Of a stretch of DNA of 17,563 nt, positions 1-7,250 are shown piece after piece; position 1 is the stretch's first letter; every line of letters starts with the position of its first letter. Position numbers and translations under genes: made by a program. The notes under the pieces are model-generated. The model was given only the letters and a program-made list of their open reading frames with translations. It was not told the origin of the DNA and did no database searches. Source of the DNA: DATIRA01 sp964553405 (GTDB lineage Bacteria > Pseudomonadota > Gammaproteobacteria > Steroidobacterales > Steroidobacteraceae); assembly GCA_964553405.1 (NCBI GenBank), contig CAZKLS010000057.1, positions 1 through 17,563 on the forward strand, read 5' to 3'.

Positions 1-433
1 AGACGAGGTCGTACTCCTCCGGCTCCGCGACGTGCAGCAGCAGCGAGTCGTTGAAGACGATCCCGCCCCAGAAGCCGAGCGACGCCGCGAGGTACAGCAC
101 GGCCGCCAGCAGCCACTGACCTTCTCCCGCCAGCGCGAGTCCGGCGGTCGAGGCCGCGCCGAGCAGCGTGAAGCCCATCAGCATGCGCACCCGGGCGCTG
201 CTTCGATCGGCGATCGCGCCGAGCACCGGCGCCATCAGCGCCACGAGCAGGCTGCCGAGGCCGTTCGTCATCCCCAGCCGGAACGTGCTCTCGGTCGCCG
301 CGACGCCCGCGTTCCAGTACTGCTTGAAGAAGACCGGGAAGAAGCCCGCCATGACGGTGGTCGCAAAGGCGGAGTTGGCCCAGTCGTAAAGCGCCCAGGC
401 GACGACCGGACGACGGCGCAGCACGGACTTCAT
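1..433 (-). CDS. UMF1-type MFS transporter, N-terminal part (cut by window edge)
   Basis: This is an inner-membrane permease of the major facilitator superfamily, UMF1 (Atg22-like) branch. Its substrate is not known. The 144 visible residues begin MKSVLRRRPVVAWALYDWAN, and the AWALYDWANSAFATTVMAGF stretch that follows is typical of the N-terminus of this family. Further on, a segment reading LGAIADRSSARVRM matches the cytoplasmic loop between helices 2 and 3 of MFS proteins. Roughly four hydrophobic helices are visible, and the rest of the protein lies off the left edge. The ATG at 433 lies 39 bases downstream of the prfC stop on the same strand, so the gene is probably the last or next member of the pssA-to-prfC transcript. 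I am sure of the family and unsure of the role. Confidence 0.85.
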   Translation of the reverse strand, partial: MKSVLRRRPVVAWALYDWANSAFATTVMAGFFPVFFKQYWNAGVAATESTFRLGMTNGLGSLLVALMAPVLGAIADRSSARVRMLMGFTLLGAASTAGLALAGEGQWLLAAVLYLAASLGFWGGIVFNDSLLLHVAEPEEYDLV

Positions 434-463
434 CCGGCGGCTCCCGCGCGTCGGCAGCGTGCC

Positions 464-488
464 GGCCGCGGCTCAGGCGGCCGCGGCC
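464..488 (-). repeat. GC-rich inverted repeat over the prfC stop codon
   Basis: GGCCGCGG at 464-471 pairs with CCGCGGCC at 481-488, giving an 8-base-pair stem around a 9-base loop that contains the prfC stop. There is no T-rich tract on either side, so it is not a standard intrinsic terminator. It could slow transcription or protect the 3' end of prfC mRNA, or simply reflect high GC. Confidence 0.35.
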
Positions 489-2068
489 AGGTGCTCGCGC
501 GTCTCACGGAACTCGAGCCCGGGCCAGCGCTCCTCGGTGAGCTGCAGATTCACGCGCGTCGGCGCCAGGTACACCAGCGCGCCAGAGTGGTCCAGCGCCA
601 GGTTGTCGTGCGCCTTGGCCCTGAATTCCTCGAGCTTGCGAGGGTCCTGCGCGTAGACCCAGCGGGCCGTGTACACGTTCACCGCGTCCCAGCTCGCCTG
701 CACGCCGTACTCGTCCTGCAGGCGGAACGCGACCACGTCGAACTGCAGCTGGCCGACCGCGCCGAGTATCAGGTCGTTGTTCCGCAGCGGACGGAACAGC
801 TGGGTGGCGCCCTCCTCGCAGAGCTGGTCGAGTCCCTTCTGCAGCGCCTTCATCCGCATCGGATCGCGCAGCACGACCCGGCGGAACATCTCCGGGGCGA
901 AATTGGGGATGCCGGTGAACATCAGCCGCTCACCCTCGGTGAAGGTGTCGCCGATGTTGATCGTGCCGTGGTTGTGCAGGCCGATGATGTCACCCGCCCA
1001 GGCCTCGTCCGCGTGTTGCCGGTCCGCCGCCAGGAACGTCAGCGCGTCCGCGATGCGGGTCTCCTTGCCGAGGCGGACGTGGTACAGCTTCATGCCGCGG
1101 CTGTAGCGGCCGGAGCACACGCGCATGAACGCGATCCGGTCGCGGTGACCGGGATCCATGTTGGCCTGGATCTTGAACACGAACCCGCTGAGCTTCTCCT
1201 CGCCGGCATCCACCGTCCGGACCGTCGTCTCGCGGGGCCGCGGCGGCGGCGCGTGCTCGACGAAAGCCGACAGCAGCTCGGCCACGCCGAAGTTGCCGAT
1301 CGCGGAACCGAAGAAGACCGGCGTCTGCCGGCCCGCGAGGTACTCCTGCAGCGAGAATTCGTGCGACGCGCCACGTACCAGCTCGATCTCGTCGCGAAAC
1401 GCCCCGGCCCGCTCGCCGAGCAGCGCCGCCGCCTCGGGGCTCGCCAGGCCGTCGATCGTCTGGTGACTCCCGGCGCGCCCCTTCTGCCCGGGCTGGTAGA
1501 CGTAGATGCGGTCCTCGAGCAGGTGATAGATGCCGGCCAGCGAACGTCCCATGCCGATGGGCCAGGTCACCGGCGCGCAGCCTATCCGCAGCACGCTCTC
1601 GATCTCGTCGAGCAGCTCCAGCGGTTCGCGGCCCTCCCGGTCGAGCTTGTTGATGAAGGTCATGATCGGCGTATCACGCAGCCGGCAGACCTCCATCAGC
1701 TTGATCGTGCGTTCCTCGACGCCCTTGGCGCAGTCGATGACCATCAGCGCCGAGTCGACGGCGGTCAGCGTGCGATAGGTGTCCTCGGAGAAGTCCTCGT
1801 GACCGGGCGTGTCGAGCAGGTTCACGATGCGGCCCTTGTAGGGAAACTGCATCACGCTCGAGGTCACGGATATGCCGCGCTGCTGCTCGAGCCGCATCCA
1901 GTCCGAGGTGGCGTGACGCGCTGCCTTGCGGCCCTTGACGGTGCCGGCGAGCTGGATCGCGCCGCCGAACAGCAGCAGCTTCTCGGTCAGCGTCGTCTTG
2001 CCGGCGTCGGGATGCGAAATGATCGCGAAGGTGCGTCGTCGCGCCACTTCGTCGCGCAGCAGGTTCAT
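473..2068 (-). CDS. prfC: peptide chain release factor 3 (RF3)
   Basis: RF3 is a translational GTPase that removes RF1 or RF2 from the ribosome after peptide release. The 531 residues match the usual length of about 529. The GTPase motifs are intact: P-loop SHPDAGKTT near residues 18-26, the switch II motif DTPGH at 86-90 followed by EDFSEDTYRT, and NKLD at 140-143. The HPDAGKTT form and the following EKLLLFGGAIQ are specific to RF3 rather than EF-G. The C-terminal half carries the RF3 beta-barrel and C-terminal domains, including QLQFDVVAFRL. The ATG at 2068 places the P-loop at the normal distance from the N-terminus. The gene follows rimI after 36 bases on the same strand. Confidence 0.97.
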   Translation of the reverse strand: MNLLRDEVARRRTFAIISHPDAGKTTLTEKLLLFGGAIQLAGTVKGRKAARHATSDWMRLEQQRGISVTSSVMQFPYKGRIVNLLDTPGHEDFSEDTYRTLTAVDSALMVIDCAKGVEERTIKLMEVCRLRDTPIMTFINKLDREGREPLELLDEIESVLRIGCAPVTWPIGMGRSLAGIYHLLEDRIYVYQPGQKGRAGSHQTIDGLASPEAAALLGERAGAFRDEIELVRGASHEFSLQEYLAGRQTPVFFGSAIGNFGVAELLSAFVEHAPPPRPRETTVRTVDAGEEKLSGFVFKIQANMDPGHRDRIAFMRVCSGRYSRGMKLYHVRLGKETRIADALTFLAADRQHADEAWAGDIIGLHNHGTINIGDTFTEGERLMFTGIPNFAPEMFRRVVLRDPMRMKALQKGLDQLCEEGATQLFRPLRNNDLILGAVGQLQFDVVAFRLQDEYGVQASWDAVNVYTARWVYAQDPRKLEEFRAKAHDNLALDHSGALVYLAPTRVNLQLTEERWPGLEFRETREHLAAAA

Positions 2069-2104
2069 CGTTCGGGACCGTCGGTCGCTGCAGGGCCGCG
2101 CATT

Positions 2105-2617
2105 CTAGCAGGGTGGATCGCCCGGCTCGTCCGCCACCAGGTCGAGCTTCAGCACGATCGCGTCCTCGCGGCCGTCCGCGGCCTGGTAGTAGCCACGCCG
2201 CAGGCCGACCTGAGCGAAACCCACCGAGTGGTACAGCGAAATGGCCAGCTCGTTCGAAGGCCTGACCTCCAGGAACGCCTCCTTCATCCCGGCCTCGCGG
2301 GCACGCTCGAGCAGCAGCATCAGCATCTGGCGTCCGACGTTGCGGCCTCGCAGGTCGCTGCGCACGCAGAGGTTCAGGATGTGCACCTCCTCCGCCCCCA
2401 TCGCTGCGACGCCATACGCGACGACGTTGCCCCCGAGTTCGGCGACGCGGCAGAGGTAGCCGACACGCAGGCAGTCGCGGAAGATTCCCTCGCTCCACGG
2501 AAAGGCGTACGAGGCGCGCTCGATGGAACCGACGGCCGGCACGTCGCCGGGCACCATCGGGCGAAACCGCACCAGCTTCGCCGGACGGGACTCGAGCGCT
2601 TCGCTGCGGGCGTTCAC
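2105..2617 (-). CDS. rimI: ribosomal protein bS18 N-alpha-acetyltransferase RimI
   Basis: This is a GNAT-fold acetyltransferase of 170 residues. RimI acetylates the N-terminus of ribosomal protein S18 using acetyl-CoA. The acetyl-CoA-binding segment is the variant RSDLRGRNVGRQML around residues 87-100. The C-terminal family signature LEVRPSN...AISLYHSVGF is at 117-134 and includes a conserved tyrosine at 129. I chose the GTG start at 2617 because its bases overlap the TGA stop of the upstream glycosylase gene (GTGA), a common coupling arrangement, and because the protein then has family length. A longer reading from an ATG at 2680 would lie wholly inside the glycosylase gene and add an unconserved tail. 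Other N-acetyltransferase substrates cannot be excluded. Confidence 0.9.
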   Translation of the reverse strand: MNARSEALESRPAKLVRFRPMVPGDVPAVGSIERASYAFPWSEGIFRDCLRVGYLCRVAELGGNVVAYGVAAMGAEEVHILNLCVRSDLRGRNVGRQMLMLLLERAREAGMKEAFLEVRPSNELAISLYHSVGFAQVGLRRGYYQAADGREDAIVLKLDLVADEPGDPPC

Positions 2618-3336
2618 GGGCGGTTCCGGACCGCTTCGAGCCGGCGGAACTCCTGCGCCGCGAACAGCAGGTCGTGCCATGCCTTGCGCTTCTCCCGCGG
2701 GCTGCGCAGCAGGTAGGCGGGGTGGTAGGTGACGATGACGGGCCGCTTCGCCGGCCCGAGCTCGTGGACGCGCCCCCGCAGCCGGCCGAGCGCCGCGTCG
2801 GTCGCGAGCAGGTTCTGCGCGGCGATTCGTCCGATCGCGACGATCAGCACCGGATCGAGCAGCTCGATCTGGCGATCGAGGTACTCGCGGCAGCTCGCAG
2901 CCTCGGCCGGTCGCGGATCCCGGTTACGCGGCGGCCGGCACTTGAGGATGTTCGCGATATAGACCTGCTGGCGCGAGAGTCCGACCGCGTCCAGCATCGC
3001 GTTCAGCAACTGCCCGGCCCGGCCGACGAACGGCTCGCCCTGGCGGTCTTCCTCGGCGCCGGGCGCCTCGCCGACGAACATCCAGCGCGCCCGGGTGCTG
3101 CCGGTGCCGAAGACAGTCTGGGTCCGGGTCGCATGCAACTCGCAGCGGGTGCAGCCTGACACGCGCTGCTGCAGTTCCTGCCATTCGACTCCGTCCAGCG
3201 CGGCGGCCTGAGCCGGCTGCTGCGCCGGCCCGGGGGCCGGCGCCGGGCTGGCGGCACCGGGCTCCTCCGCGAGGCCCCGCCGTACCCAGACGTCGACGCC
3301 GAGCGCAGCGAAATAGTCCAGCCGGGAACGATCCAT
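2614..3336 (-). CDS. family 4 uracil-DNA glycosylase (iron-sulfur type)
   Basis: This base-excision repair enzyme removes uracil from DNA. The 240-residue protein has the family 4 hallmarks. Four cysteines are placed to hold a 4Fe-4S cluster (C62 and C65 in CTRC, then C133 and C149). Motif A is GEAPGAEED at 89-97, followed by FVGRAGQLL, and motif B is HPAYLL at 205-210. Residues 1-20 (beginning MDRSRLDYFAALGVDVWVRR) form a conserved front piece, joined to the catalytic domain by a proline/alanine-rich linker at about 25-47. The ATG at 3336 is 12 bases after the pssA stop, and the gene overlaps rimI by 4 bases, so it sits in the middle of the minus-strand operon. Confidence 0.93.
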   Translation of the reverse strand: MDRSRLDYFAALGVDVWVRRGLAEEPGAASPAPAPGPAQQPAQAAALDGVEWQELQQRVSGCTRCELHATRTQTVFGTGSTRARWMFVGEAPGAEEDRQGEPFVGRAGQLLNAMLDAVGLSRQQVYIANILKCRPPRNRDPRPAEAASCREYLDRQIELLDPVLIVAIGRIAAQNLLATDAALGRLRGRVHELGPAKRPVIVTYHPAYLLRSPREKRKAWHDLLFAAQEFRRLEAVRNRP

Positions 3337-3348
3337 AGCCTTGCCGCG

Positions 3349-4146
3349 TCAGCCGCCCGGGCGCTGGCGTGCCTCGCGCCGCTTGCGGAACAGCCGATGC
3401 CAGGCCCACACGGCGGGGCCGGAGAGCGCATACAGCCCGAACAGTCCGAACAGCATCTCCGGCGGACTCAAGCCGACGACGATGAACCCGAGCGGCACGA
3501 GCAGCAGCACCGCGAACGGAATCCGCCGGTTCGGATCGAAGTCCTTGCCGCTCAGGTAAGGGAAACGGCTGACCATCAGCGCGCCCGCCGTCAGCGCCAC
3601 GACGAATCCCAGTATCAGCGCGCGCAGTCCCTCGCGCTGCGTGTCCGCCAGCGTCCAGACGAAGCCGGCGAGGATGGCCGCGCCCGACGGACTCGGCAGG
3701 CCCTCGAAATAGCGCTTGTCCGCCGTGGCGGAGCGCGAGTTGAACCGGGCGAGTCGCAGCGCCGCGCACACCGCATAGAAGAACGTAGCGAGCCACCCGA
3801 GCCGCTCCCACAAGGCGCCGTACTCGGCGATCTTCGCAACGCCCCACTGGTAGGCCACGACCGCCGGCGCGAGCCCGAAGGCAACCATGTCGGAGAGGCT
3901 GTCGTACTCCTTGCCGAACTCGCTCTGGGTATTGGTCCAGCGGGCGATCCGCCCGTCCAGGCCGTCGCAGACCATCGCGATGAAGATGGCGATGCCGGAA
4001 CGGTCGAAATTGCCGTCGGTCGCGGCAACGATCGCGTAGAAACCCGAAAACAGCACGGCCGTCGTGAACAGGTTCGGCAACAGGTAGATGCCGCGGCCGC
4101 GCGGCCGCGCGGCCTTCTCCGACCCGACTTGCGTCTTTTCGTTCAT
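3349..4146 (-). CDS. pssA: CDP-diacylglycerol--serine O-phosphatidyltransferase
   Basis: This integral membrane enzyme makes phosphatidylserine from CDP-diacylglycerol and L-serine, the step leading to phosphatidylethanolamine. The 265-residue protein carries the complete CDP-alcohol phosphatidyltransferase signature between D61 and D86: D61, D64-G65, A68-R69, G78, D82 and D86. It begins with RGIYLLPNLFTTAVLFSGFY at 18-37, typical of the membrane-type PssA found in many bacteria rather than the peripheral E. coli PssA. Several further hydrophobic helices follow, ending in a basic tail. A GGTGAG-like ribosome site precedes the ATG at 4146. It is the first gene of the minus-strand cluster and reads away from proS. 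Confidence 0.93.
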   Translation of the reverse strand: MNEKTQVGSEKAARPRGRGIYLLPNLFTTAVLFSGFYAIVAATDGNFDRSGIAIFIAMVCDGLDGRIARWTNTQSEFGKEYDSLSDMVAFGLAPAVVAYQWGVAKIAEYGALWERLGWLATFFYAVCAALRLARFNSRSATADKRYFEGLPSPSGAAILAGFVWTLADTQREGLRALILGFVVALTAGALMVSRFPYLSGKDFDPNRRIPFAVLLLVPLGFIVVGLSPPEMLFGLFGLYALSGPAVWAWHRLFRKRREARQRPGG

Positions 4147-4172
4147 CGCTGCTCACCCGGCCTGCCCTGCGC

Positions 4173-4201
4173 ATGATAGGTAGGCCGGCCCCCGGGCACA
4201 A
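4173..4201 (-). promoter_or_regulatory. candidate sigma-70 promoter for pssA and the downstream cluster
   Basis: On the minus strand, TTGTGC at 4201-4196 and TATCAT at 4178-4173 are separated by 17 bases. The -10 matches the consensus at five of six positions and the -35 at its first three bases. Transcription would start near 4166, about 20 bases before the pssA ATG, leaving room for the GGTGAG ribosome site. Confidence 0.45.
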
Positions 4202-4240
4202 CGCGGCGCGGCGGACCAGCGCCGGCCCGGCGTGCCCCTC

Positions 4241-4249
4241 TGCTAACAT
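4241..4249 (+). promoter_or_regulatory. candidate extended -10 promoter for proS
   Basis: TGCTAACAT at 4241-4249 is a TGn-extended -10 element with hexamer TAACAT. No convincing -35 lies 17 bases upstream, as is common for extended -10 promoters. The start point would be near 4256, giving a leader of about 27 bases before the proS ATG at 4283. Confidence 0.4.
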
Positions 4250-4282
4250 ACGGCGCCAATTTTTCCCGGATCCCGCGAGCAC

Positions 4283-5995
4283 ATGCGACTCTCCAGCTAC
4301 CCGATCAACACGCTGCGCGACGTTCCCGCCGATGCCGAGGTGGTCAGCCACCAGTTGATGCTGCGCGCGGGACTCGTCCGGCGACTGGCGGCCGGCATGT
4401 ACACCTGGCTGCCGATCGGGCTGCGGACCCTGCGCAAGGTGGAGAACATCGTTCGCGAGGAGATGAACCGCGCGGGCGCGATCGAGCTGCTGATGCCGAC
4501 GGTGCAGCCGGCCGAGCTGTGGCAGGAGTCGGGTCGCTGGGACCAGTTCGGCCCGGAACTGCTCAGGATCCGCGACCGGCACGAGCGGTCATTCTGCTAC
4601 GGGCCCACTCACGAGGAAGTCATCACCGACCTCGCGAGGCGCGAGATCAAGAGCTACCGCCAGCTGCCGGTCAACTTCTACCAGATCCAGACCAAGTTCC
4701 GCGACGAGATCCGCCCGCGCTTCGGCGTGATGCGCGCGCGCGAGTTCACGATGAAGGACGCCTATTCCTTCCACGCGGACGAAGGCTCGCTGGACGAGGG
4801 CTACCAGGCGATGCATCGCGCCTACACGCGCATCTTCGAGCGGATGAACCTGCGCTTCCGCGCGGTGCGCGCGGACACCGGGAGCATCGGCGGCAGTGAC
4901 TCCCAGGAGTTCCACGTCCTCGCGGACTCCGGCGAGGACGCAATCGCGTTCTCCGATGCCGACGGATACGCGGCGAACCTGGAAATGGCCGAAGCGGCGG
5001 CCCCGGCCGGGCCGAGGCCCGCGGCCGGCGCAGCGCTGGCGGAGGTCTCGACGCCCGAGGTGCGCTCGATCGCGGAGCTGGCCGGCTTTCTCGGGGTCGA
5101 CCCGACCCGTTGCCTCAAGACGCTGCTGGTCGAGGGAGCCGCGGGCGGCGTCGTGGCGCTGGTGCTGCGCGGCGACCACGAGCTGAACGCAGTCAAGGCA
5201 CAGAAGCTCCCGGGCGTGGCCTCGCCGCTCAGGATGGCGTCCGCCGAGCAGGTCAAGGCCGCGACCGGCTGCGAGCCGGGCTTCCTCGGCCCCGTCGGGC
5301 TCGGGCTCGAGATCTACGCCGATCACTCGGCGCTTCAGCTGGCCGACTTCGTCTGCGGCGCCAACCGCCGCGACGCGCACCTGACCGGCGTCAACTGGGG
5401 TCGGGACCTGCCGGAACCGCGGGCCGCGGACATCCGCAACGTCGTGCCCGGCGACCCGAGCCCCTCGGGACGCGGGCGGCTCGGAATCGCGCGCGGAATC
5501 GAGGTCGGTCACATATTCAAGCTGGGACGCAAGTACAGCGAGGCGATGGGAGCCACGGTGCTCGACGAGCAGGGCCAGGCCATCGTCCCGTTCATGGGCT
5601 GCTATGGCATCGGTGTGACGCGGGTCGTGGCAGCGGCCATCGAACAGAACCATGATGACAAGGGCATCATCTGGCCTGAACCGATCGCGCCGTTCGACGT
5701 GTCCCTGATCCCGATCAACATGCAGAAGTCCGAGCGCACGCGCGAGACCGCGGAGCGCCTCTACGAGGAGCTGCGCGCCGCGGGCTTCGAGGTGCTGTTC
5801 GACGACCGCGACGCACGGCCCGGCGTCAAGTTCGCCGACGACGAGCTGCTCGGGATTCCCCACCGGGTGGTCGTCGGCGAGAAGGGGCTCGGACGCGGCG
5901 TCGTCGAATACAAGCGGCGTCGCGACGGGGAAGCGGCAGAAGTGCCGCTGCAGCAGATCGCGGCGTTCCTGGCCGGGAACCGCCCGGCCGGCTGA
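4283..5995 (+). CDS. proS: prolyl-tRNA synthetase (bacterial type with editing domain)
   Basis: This cytoplasmic class II aminoacyl-tRNA synthetase charges tRNA-Pro. At 570 residues it has the full bacterial architecture. The catalytic core contains motif 2 (FRDEIRPRFGVMRAREFTMKD at 139-159). An inserted YbaK-like editing domain spans roughly residues 225-400. Motif 3 lies around MGCYGIGVTRVVAAAIEQ (438-455), and a C-terminal anticodon-binding domain runs from about 470. The editing-domain lysine lies at K279 in TRCLKTLLVEG, the same number as the lysine reported as critical for clearing Ala-tRNA-Pro in E. coli. The start at 4283 gives the standard N-terminus MRLSSYPINTLRDVPADAEV. The next gene begins 5 bases after the stop. 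Confidence 0.98.
   Translation: MRLSSYPINTLRDVPADAEVVSHQLMLRAGLVRRLAAGMYTWLPIGLRTLRKVENIVREEMNRAGAIELLMPTVQPAELWQESGRWDQFGPELLRIRDRHERSFCYGPTHEEVITDLARREIKSYRQLPVNFYQIQTKFRDEIRPRFGVMRAREFTMKDAYSFHADEGSLDEGYQAMHRAYTRIFERMNLRFRAVRADTGSIGGSDSQEFHVLADSGEDAIAFSDADGYAANLEMAEAAAPAGPRPAAGAALAEVSTPEVRSIAELAGFLGVDPTRCLKTLLVEGAAGGVVALVLRGDHELNAVKAQKLPGVASPLRMASAEQVKAATGCEPGFLGPVGLGLEIYADHSALQLADFVCGANRRDAHLTGVNWGRDLPEPRAADIRNVVPGDPSPSGRGRLGIARGIEVGHIFKLGRKYSEAMGATVLDEQGQAIVPFMGCYGIGVTRVVAAAIEQNHDDKGIIWPEPIAPFDVSLIPINMQKSERTRETAERLYEELRAAGFEVLFDDRDARPGVKFADDELLGIPHRVVVGEKGLGRGVVEYKRRRDGEAAEVPLQQIAAFLAGNRPAG
5971..5989 (+). repeat. inverted repeat at the proS 3' end, just before the next gene
   Basis: GGCCGGG at 5971-5977 pairs with CCCGGCC at 5983-5989 across a 5-base loop. 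It lies in the last codons of proS, 11 bases before the lytic transglycosylase start, and has no T-tract. It could affect coupled translation of the downstream gene or be a by-product of GC-rich codons. Confidence 0.3.
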
Positions 5996-6000
5996 AACCG

Positions 6001-6570
6001 ATGCGCCGCGCCGGAGCCTGCGTTCTGCTGATCGCGCTGCTCACGGCAGCGCCGGCGGGCGCCGACGGCCAGAAGGACCCGGAGTTGCGCGGCGTCATCG
6101 CCGCCGCGCTGCAGGACACCCGCTGCTTCGAGGACGAGTACGAACGGGTCGTGTGGTTCGCGTACATGGAGCCCAGGCTCGGGCGCTACGTGAAGGACGT
6201 CGACGAGCGCCGCGCCATCCTCGAGCACGTTCATTGCGAGGCACGGCGCGTGGACCTGCCACCAGAGCTGGTGCTGGCCGTGATCGACGTGGAGAGCCGC
6301 TTCGACCGCTACGCCGTATCCTCGGCCGGAGCGGTCGGCCTGATGCAGGTGATGCCGTTCTGGCCGCTGCAGCTCGGCATGAGCAACGAGCAGCTGATCC
6401 GGATTTCAGACAACGTCCGGATGGGCACGACGATCCTCGGGTATTACCTGCGCAAGGAGCGCGGCAACTACCTGCGCGCGCTGCAGCGCTACAACGGGAG
6501 CCTCGGCCGCCCGGACTACTCCGACCTGGTCATGGACAGGCTCGTCTCGCGCTGGCGCTACGAGCTCTAG
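6001..6570 (+). CDS. secreted lytic transglycosylase, SLT domain
   Basis: This periplasmic enzyme is predicted to cleave peptidoglycan glycan strands to 1,6-anhydro-muramyl products. The 189 residues start with a signal peptide (MRRAGACVLLIALLTAAPAG, then ADG). The SLT domain covers about residues 78-170. The likely catalytic glutamate is E99 in VIDVESRFD, followed by the family motif GAVGLMQVMP at 110-119 and the late motif ALQRYNGSLG at 160-169. It is a short, single-domain member with no visible LysM or membrane anchor. It lies 5 bases after proS with no ribosome site of its own, which suggests translational coupling. Its stop shares the CTAG tetranucleotide with the stop of the convergent acylphosphatase gene. 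Confidence 0.9.
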   Translation: MRRAGACVLLIALLTAAPAGADGQKDPELRGVIAAALQDTRCFEDEYERVVWFAYMEPRLGRYVKDVDERRAILEHVHCEARRVDLPPELVLAVIDVESRFDRYAVSSAGAVGLMQVMPFWPLQLGMSNEQLIRISDNVRMGTTILGYYLRKERGNYLRALQRYNGSLGRPDYSDLVMDRLVSRWRYEL

Positions 6571-6854
6571 AACGTCTCGAAGCCGTCGAGCCCCGCATCC
6601 GGACCGTCGGCGGACAGGTGCTCGATCTCCACGTCGGCGACACGCGACCCCGGTGAACCGAGCCACAGCCAGTCGCACAACGCCTGCACGGCGCCTGGCT
6701 CACCACGAGCCACGACCTCGACGCGCCCGTCCGGGAGGTTGCGCGCGTAACCGCGCAGGCCGAGTTCCCGCGCACGGGTCTGGGTGCTGGCCCGGAAGAA
6801 GACTCCCTGAACACGGCCCGATACGAGGCAGCGACGCAGGACTTCGCCGCTCAT
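6567..6854 (-). CDS. acylphosphatase
   Basis: This small cytoplasmic enzyme hydrolyses acyl phosphates such as carbamoyl phosphate. The 95-residue protein has both family signatures: GRVQGVFFRAS at 13-23 with the phosphate-binding arginine R21, and YARNLPDGRVEVVARG at 36-51 with the catalytic asparagine N39. The ATG at 6854 gives normal family length. An upstream ATG at 6950 would only add 32 arginine-rich residues read from the opposite frame of the lipoprotein gene. It follows the DUF4398 lipoprotein gene after 16 bases on the same strand. From memory, pseudomonads also keep an acylphosphatase gene near proS, which supports the neighbourhood as ancestral. Confidence 0.93.
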   Translation of the reverse strand: MSGEVLRRCLVSGRVQGVFFRASTQTRARELGLRGYARNLPDGRVEVVARGEPGAVQALCDWLWLGSPGSRVADVEIEHLSADGPDAGLDGFETF

Positions 6855-6870
6855 GGAACCACGAGCGCGG

Positions 6871-7185
6871 TCACTTCTCCGCGGCCAGCGCCGCCTCCGA
6901 GATCCGCCTGGCCTCGATGGCCTTCTCCCGCGCGAGCTCCGCGTCGTCACGGGCCTGACGGTATTCCTGCTTGCGGATGTTGGCCTGCGCAGACTTCACC
7001 AGGTTGACCGCCTCGGTGTAGAGCTCAGGGGCGTGCTTTTCGGCACCGGCCCGCTCCGCTGCCACCAGCGCCTGCCGTGCGTTCGACATTTCCTGCACCG
7101 GCGCACCGGCGCAGCCGCTCAGCTGCGAGCCCACCAGCAGCCCACCGAGCATGAGGATCGAAATGAACCAGCGATGGCGCGGCAT
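6871..7185 (-). CDS. DUF4398 lipoprotein, helical, likely outer-membrane anchored
   Basis: This 104-residue protein has a lipoprotein signal peptide ending in LSGC, with the lipidated cysteine at C25. Ala-Gly follows the cysteine, so no aspartate retention signal is present and outer-membrane sorting is expected. The mature part is almost entirely charged helix (NARQALVAAERAGAEKHAPE, then AREKAIEARRISEAALAAEK at the end), matching DUF4398. The biochemical function of DUF4398 is not established. Family members are often linked or fused to OmpA-like peptidoglycan-binding domains, but no such partner gene is adjacent here, where the next gene is the acylphosphatase. No clear ribosome site precedes the ATG at 7185. 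Confidence 0.82.
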   Translation of the reverse strand: MPRHRWFISILMLGGLLVGSQLSGCAGAPVQEMSNARQALVAAERAGAEKHAPELYTEAVNLVKSAQANIRKQEYRQARDDAELAREKAIEARRISEAALAAEK

Positions 7186-7193
7186 GTCGTGTA

Positions 7194-7201
7194 CTTATAA
7201 T
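7194..7201. promoter_or_regulatory. AT-rich -10 element shared by divergent genes
   Basis: TATAAT at 7196-7201 on the plus strand is a perfect -10 hexamer and could drive the WrbA-type gene with a leader of about 43 bases. On the minus strand the same bases read TATAAG (7199-7194), which would place transcription of the DUF4398 gene almost at its ATG. A minus-strand TTGACG at 7238-7233 is a possible -35, but only with a poor -10 (TACGGT) further upstream. No good -35 is seen for the plus-strand gene. Confidence 0.4.
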
Positions 7202-7250
7202 CTCGTCGGACCGTAACAAGAGGCCCCGGGACCGTCAAGGCTGCTCAATC

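Noticed and set aside
32..2716. An 894-residue open frame on the plus strand
   Set aside because: It is antisense to prfC, rimI and the glycosylase, which are all recognisable. Its composition (arginine, histidine, glutamine and alanine-rich, without domains) is typical of a GC-rich shadow frame.
4257..4265. A five-T run after CGGCGCC as an intrinsic terminator
   Set aside because: It lies between the proS candidate promoter and its ATG, and the preceding sequence forms no stable stem of useful length.
2924..4582. A 552-residue minus-strand frame over pssA and the glycosylase
   Set aside because: It is an alternative frame of two well-supported genes and contains no recognisable motif.
4589..5863. 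A 424-residue frame antisense to proS
   Set aside because: It lies entirely within proS, whose motifs are complete, and its residues show no domain.
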